DNA of 23,440 nucleotides from DASVVT01 sp036386415. Its GTDB lineage: Bacteria > Acidobacteriota > Blastocatellia > Pyrinomonadales > Pyrinomonadaceae. A program made the translations under genes and the position numbers. Shown here piece by piece: positions 21,515-23,440 of the stretch. How positions within the stretch are numbered: position 1 is the stretch's first letter; each line of letters starts with the position of its first letter. The notes below the pieces were generated by a model that saw nothing but the letters and a program-made list of their open reading frames with translations, made no database searches and had not been told where the DNA came from. The DNA lies in contig DASVVT010000078.1 of the NCBI GenBank assembly GCA_036386415.1, forward strand, positions 1 to 23,440. Direction: 5' to 3'.

Positions 21515-23134
21515 ATGCCAACAAAGAAGAGATCGAAGAAGGCCGCCACTAAAGCAGCGGCTAAGAAGAGTTCAAGGAAGGTCGCCAAAGCCGCGTCAGC
21601 AAAGGACGCTAAGCAGGGAGCGGCCAGGTTGGGATCAGCTCGCGCTTTTGCCGCTACGGCCAGCTTCACCACAGGGAAGGTAGAGGCTATAGAGGCGCAG
21701 GAGATCAAGGTCAAGTATTTGGAAGAGGCGTACAAGTTTTCCGAAGCCCGGAAGAAGGATGAGATTCATCCGCGTAAGGTTCTTCCCAAACCGCCGGTTG
21801 GCCCGAAGGTCTTGGACATGCTGCCCACAGCGCCCATGGCGCTCGAAGAAAGCGTGCCGATGGCGGCACTGAGGTCGGCGCGGGCGACCCCTATGGCGCC
21901 GACCGACACCATCTCCCTCGTCAAGAACGTGCAACTTAACGACGTAGCCACGGCGGACACGGCCTCGCACGTGTGCGAGCCGAGCGCCGCTATCAACGGC
22001 AGCGTGGTGTTCTACACAGGGAACTGGTTCGCAGCCGTCTCGATCGACGGCGGGGCGACCTTTAAGTTCGTTGACCCGTTCACCACCTTTCCGAACCCGC
22101 CGGGGATGAGCTTCTGCTGCGACCAGGTCGTGCATTACATCAAGAGCATCGACACGTTCATCTGGCTGCTCCAGTACACGCGCGACTCCACTGGGAAAAA
22201 TATCCAGCGCATCGCCTATGCCACTACGGCGCGCGTGAAGACCGGCGCGTGGCGATTCTTTGACATCACCCCAGCCAGTGTCGGGCTTGGCGCCGGCATC
22301 TGGCTGGACTTCCCAGACCTTTCGACGGGCACCAACATGCTCTACATGACGAGCAACGCCTTCACATCGGCCGGGGCGTGGCGGGCCTCGGTGGTGGTTC
22401 GGATCAGGCTGAGCAGCTTCACTACCGGCACTTTGTCGGCGACGCGCTTCGTCTCGACGACGCACCCCAGCCTGCGCGTCGCGCAGAACTGCGCGACGAC
22501 CGCCTTCTTCGTCGCGCACAATTCCACCAGTTCCCTGCGGGTATTCAAATGGCCGGAGGGCAGCGCGGCGCCGACCTCTACCAGCGTGGCGGTGGCGTCG
22601 TGGTCTTCTGGGCCCTACAGTTCCATCACCCCGGACGGGCGCAACTGGCTGGCGCGCGCCGATGGTCGCCACACGGGCGCGACACTGGCTGGCAACGAGT
22701 TGTGGTTTGCCTGGGGCTCGGCCAAGGGTGGGGCCAACGCCCGCCCACATCCGTTCATCCAGATCGCTCGCATTAACGCCACGACCATGTCGTTAATACA
22801 GAACATCAACCTCTGGAGTACCAGCTTCGCGTACTGTTACTCCGCCCTAAACACCAACTCCAATAACGAGGTGGGGTCATCCCACTTCATCGGGGGCGGC
22901 ACGCGATTCCCGACTCATGTGGCCGCCATCCTGACAGGGACGCTACGCCAGGTGATAACCTTCACCAGCACGCGCGGCCCGGCTGACAACAAGTGGGGCG
23001 ACTACCTGACCGTCAGGCGGAACTATGCCAACGAACGGCTGTTCTGTGCCACCGGGTACACGCTGCAAAGCGGGGCGGGCTCCTCGGATGCAACGCCCAA
23101 CCTCACAATCTTCGGGCGCTCGACCGAGGTCTGA
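21515..23134 (+). CDS. Probable beta-propeller protein with histone-H1-like Lys/Ala tail
   Basis: This 539-residue protein starts with a highly basic Lys/Ala/Ser stretch (residues 3-35, KKRSKKAATKAAAKKSSRK and on) like histone-H1-type bacterial DNA-binding tails. There is no signal peptide. A linker (about 40-135, Pro/Ala-rich) leads to a domain of about 400 residues rich in aromatic and Ser/Thr beta-strand motifs, such as NWFAAVSIDGGATFKFVDP and RVFKWPEG. The SIDGGATF segment resembles the Asp-box of sialidase-like beta-propellers (S-x-D-x-G-x-T-[WF]). Function is unknown. AAAGGA lies 13 bases before the ATG, and an intrinsic terminator follows the stop. It is the last gene of island 2. Confidence 0.8.
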   Translation: MPTKKRSKKAATKAAAKKSSRKVAKAASAKDAKQGAARLGSARAFAATASFTTGKVEAIEAQEIKVKYLEEAYKFSEARKKDEIHPRKVLPKPPVGPKVLDMLPTAPMALEESVPMAALRSARATPMAPTDTISLVKNVQLNDVATADTASHVCEPSAAINGSVVFYTGNWFAAVSIDGGATFKFVDPFTTFPNPPGMSFCCDQVVHYIKSIDTFIWLLQYTRDSTGKNIQRIAYATTARVKTGAWRFFDITPASVGLGAGIWLDFPDLSTGTNMLYMTSNAFTSAGAWRASVVVRIRLSSFTTGTLSATRFVSTTHPSLRVAQNCATTAFFVAHNSTSSLRVFKWPEGSAAPTSTSVAVASWSSGPYSSITPDGRNWLARADGRHTGATLAGNELWFAWGSAKGGANARPHPFIQIARINATTMSLIQNINLWSTSFAYCYSALNTNSNNEVGSSHFIGGGTRFPTHVAAILTGTLRQVITFTSTRGPADNKWGDYLTVRRNYANERLFCATGYTLQSGAGSSDATPNLTIFGRSTEV

Positions 23135-23178
23135 GCCGCGCGAGCGCGAGACACAACTAAGGCGCTAACCCAAAGATA

Positions 23179-23213
23179 GCCCCGCGAAGTTGCATAATTT
23201 CGCGGGGCTTCTT
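23179..23213 (+). terminator. Intrinsic terminator of the beta-propeller gene
   Basis: GCCCCGCGAA (23179-23188) pairs perfectly with TTCGCGGGGC (23199-23208) around a 10-base loop and is followed by TTCTTTCT. Confidence 0.85.
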
Positions 23214-23299
23214 TCTCGTGACTCTTTGTAACTCTGTGCCGAACGCCTCTTCCTATAGTTATTTCTGATTGTCAAGATCATACGTAAACACAAATAAGA

Positions 23300-23346
23300 C
23301 TTTTAACCAGTGGGTCGCAGGTTCGAGTCCTGCTCGGCTCATCAAT
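23300..23346 (+). repeat. tRNA-Lys(UUU) 3'-half repeat, attachment site copy 3
   Basis: This copy is identical to copy 2 over 47 bp and additionally shares AAATAAGA just upstream with copy 1. T arm and acceptor strand are intact but no 5' tRNA half is present. It is the right border of island 2. Confidence 0.85.
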
Positions 23347-23360
23347 TATTTCAATAAGTT

Positions 23361-23389
23361 ACGGGCAGCCGTTAAGCTGCCCGTTTTTA
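23361..23389 (+). terminator. Intrinsic terminator behind tRNA repeat copy 3
   Basis: ACGGGCAGC (23361-23369) pairs with GCTGCCCGT (23376-23384) around a 6-base loop, followed by TTTTTA. It closely resembles the hairpin after copy 1 (both share GTTAC[AG]GGCAGCC), so both probably descend from the original tRNA-Lys terminator. Confidence 0.85.
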
Positions 23390-23392
23390 TGT

Positions 23393-23413
23393 GTGTGCCT
23401 ATAGTGTGCCAAC
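23393..23413 (+). repeat. GTGTGCC direct-repeat pair, possible integrase arm site (right)
   Basis: GTGTGCC at 23393-23399 and 23404-23410, 11 bp apart and followed by AACC, matches the left pair at 325-342 in sequence and spacing. The two pairs lie outside the outermost tRNA repeats. Confidence 0.5.
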
Positions 23414-23440
23414 CTCTAAAAGCTCTTACTTCTATGCGCC

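Larger units (their letters stand above)
23135..23440. other. Gene-free right border of island 2 and start of the next element
   Basis: These bases hold the terminator of the propeller gene, a single CTGTGCCGAAC (23234-23244) resembling the GTGTGCCAAC arm repeat, tRNA repeat copy 3, its terminator and the outer GTGTGCC pair. No gene is seen. Confidence 0.65.

Noticed and set aside
21635..22750. 371-codon open frame opposite the beta-propeller gene
   Set aside because: Arg/Gly/Pro-rich shadow of a GC-rich gene on the other strand, without ribosome site or family features.

Overview
The window looks like an accessory region of a bacterial chromosome, with GC-rich genes, strong GGAGG-type ribosome binding sites and operons. 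The gene styles (HtrA lipoprotein, CbpM, DUF2231, GMC/gluconate-dehydrogenase pairs, a chromosomal palindromic repeat) suggest Acidobacteriota, perhaps Blastocatellia. That placement is inference only; no marker gene here settles it.

The main organising signal is a 47-bp direct repeat present three times (460-506, 8437-8483, 23300-23346). It reads as the 3' half of a tRNA-Lys(UUU) gene: anticodon loop CTTTTAA, T arm and acceptor strand. No copy has a 5' tRNA half. Such repeats are the usual scar of elements integrating into a tRNA 3' end, so the window appears to hold two complete tandem islands: island 1 (about 507-8436) and island 2 (about 8484-23299). Fragments of further elements flank them on both sides. 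Short direct repeats spaced 11 bp, resembling integrase arm sites, lie near the borders. No integrase gene is in the window.

Island 1 is almost entirely protein quality control. Leftward from a central regulatory region come an Hsp20, an unknown membrane-anchored protein, a second Hsp20 and an HtrA/Deg lipoprotein protease. Rightward come a small two-helix membrane protein, a DnaJ with a reduced zinc module, its CbpM-type modulator, GroES and GroEL. Together this is a compact holdase, foldase and protease set on a tRNA-bounded island, analogous in concept to the enterobacterial transmissible locus of stress tolerance but with different genes.

Island 2 carries a long leftward run (18264 to 8693): DUF2231 membrane protein, thiamine-diphosphate pyruvate oxidase-like enzyme, a truncated PPC/DUF296 protein, gluconate 2-dehydrogenase subunit 3, amylo-alpha-1,6-glucosidase-like hydrolase, a membrane-tailed SDR, a SAM methyltransferase and an FAD GMC oxidoreductase. 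The GMC protein and subunit 3 probably form one membrane-linked sugar/alcohol dehydrogenase, and the pyruvate oxidase would also feed electrons to the quinone pool. From about 18.46 to 20.92 kb lies a small cluster of integron-like attC sites with cassette genes but no integron integrase (CALIN-like). The right part holds a small proline-rich protein and a 539-residue probable beta-propeller protein with a histone-H1-like Lys/Ala tail, followed by a terminator and the third tRNA repeat.
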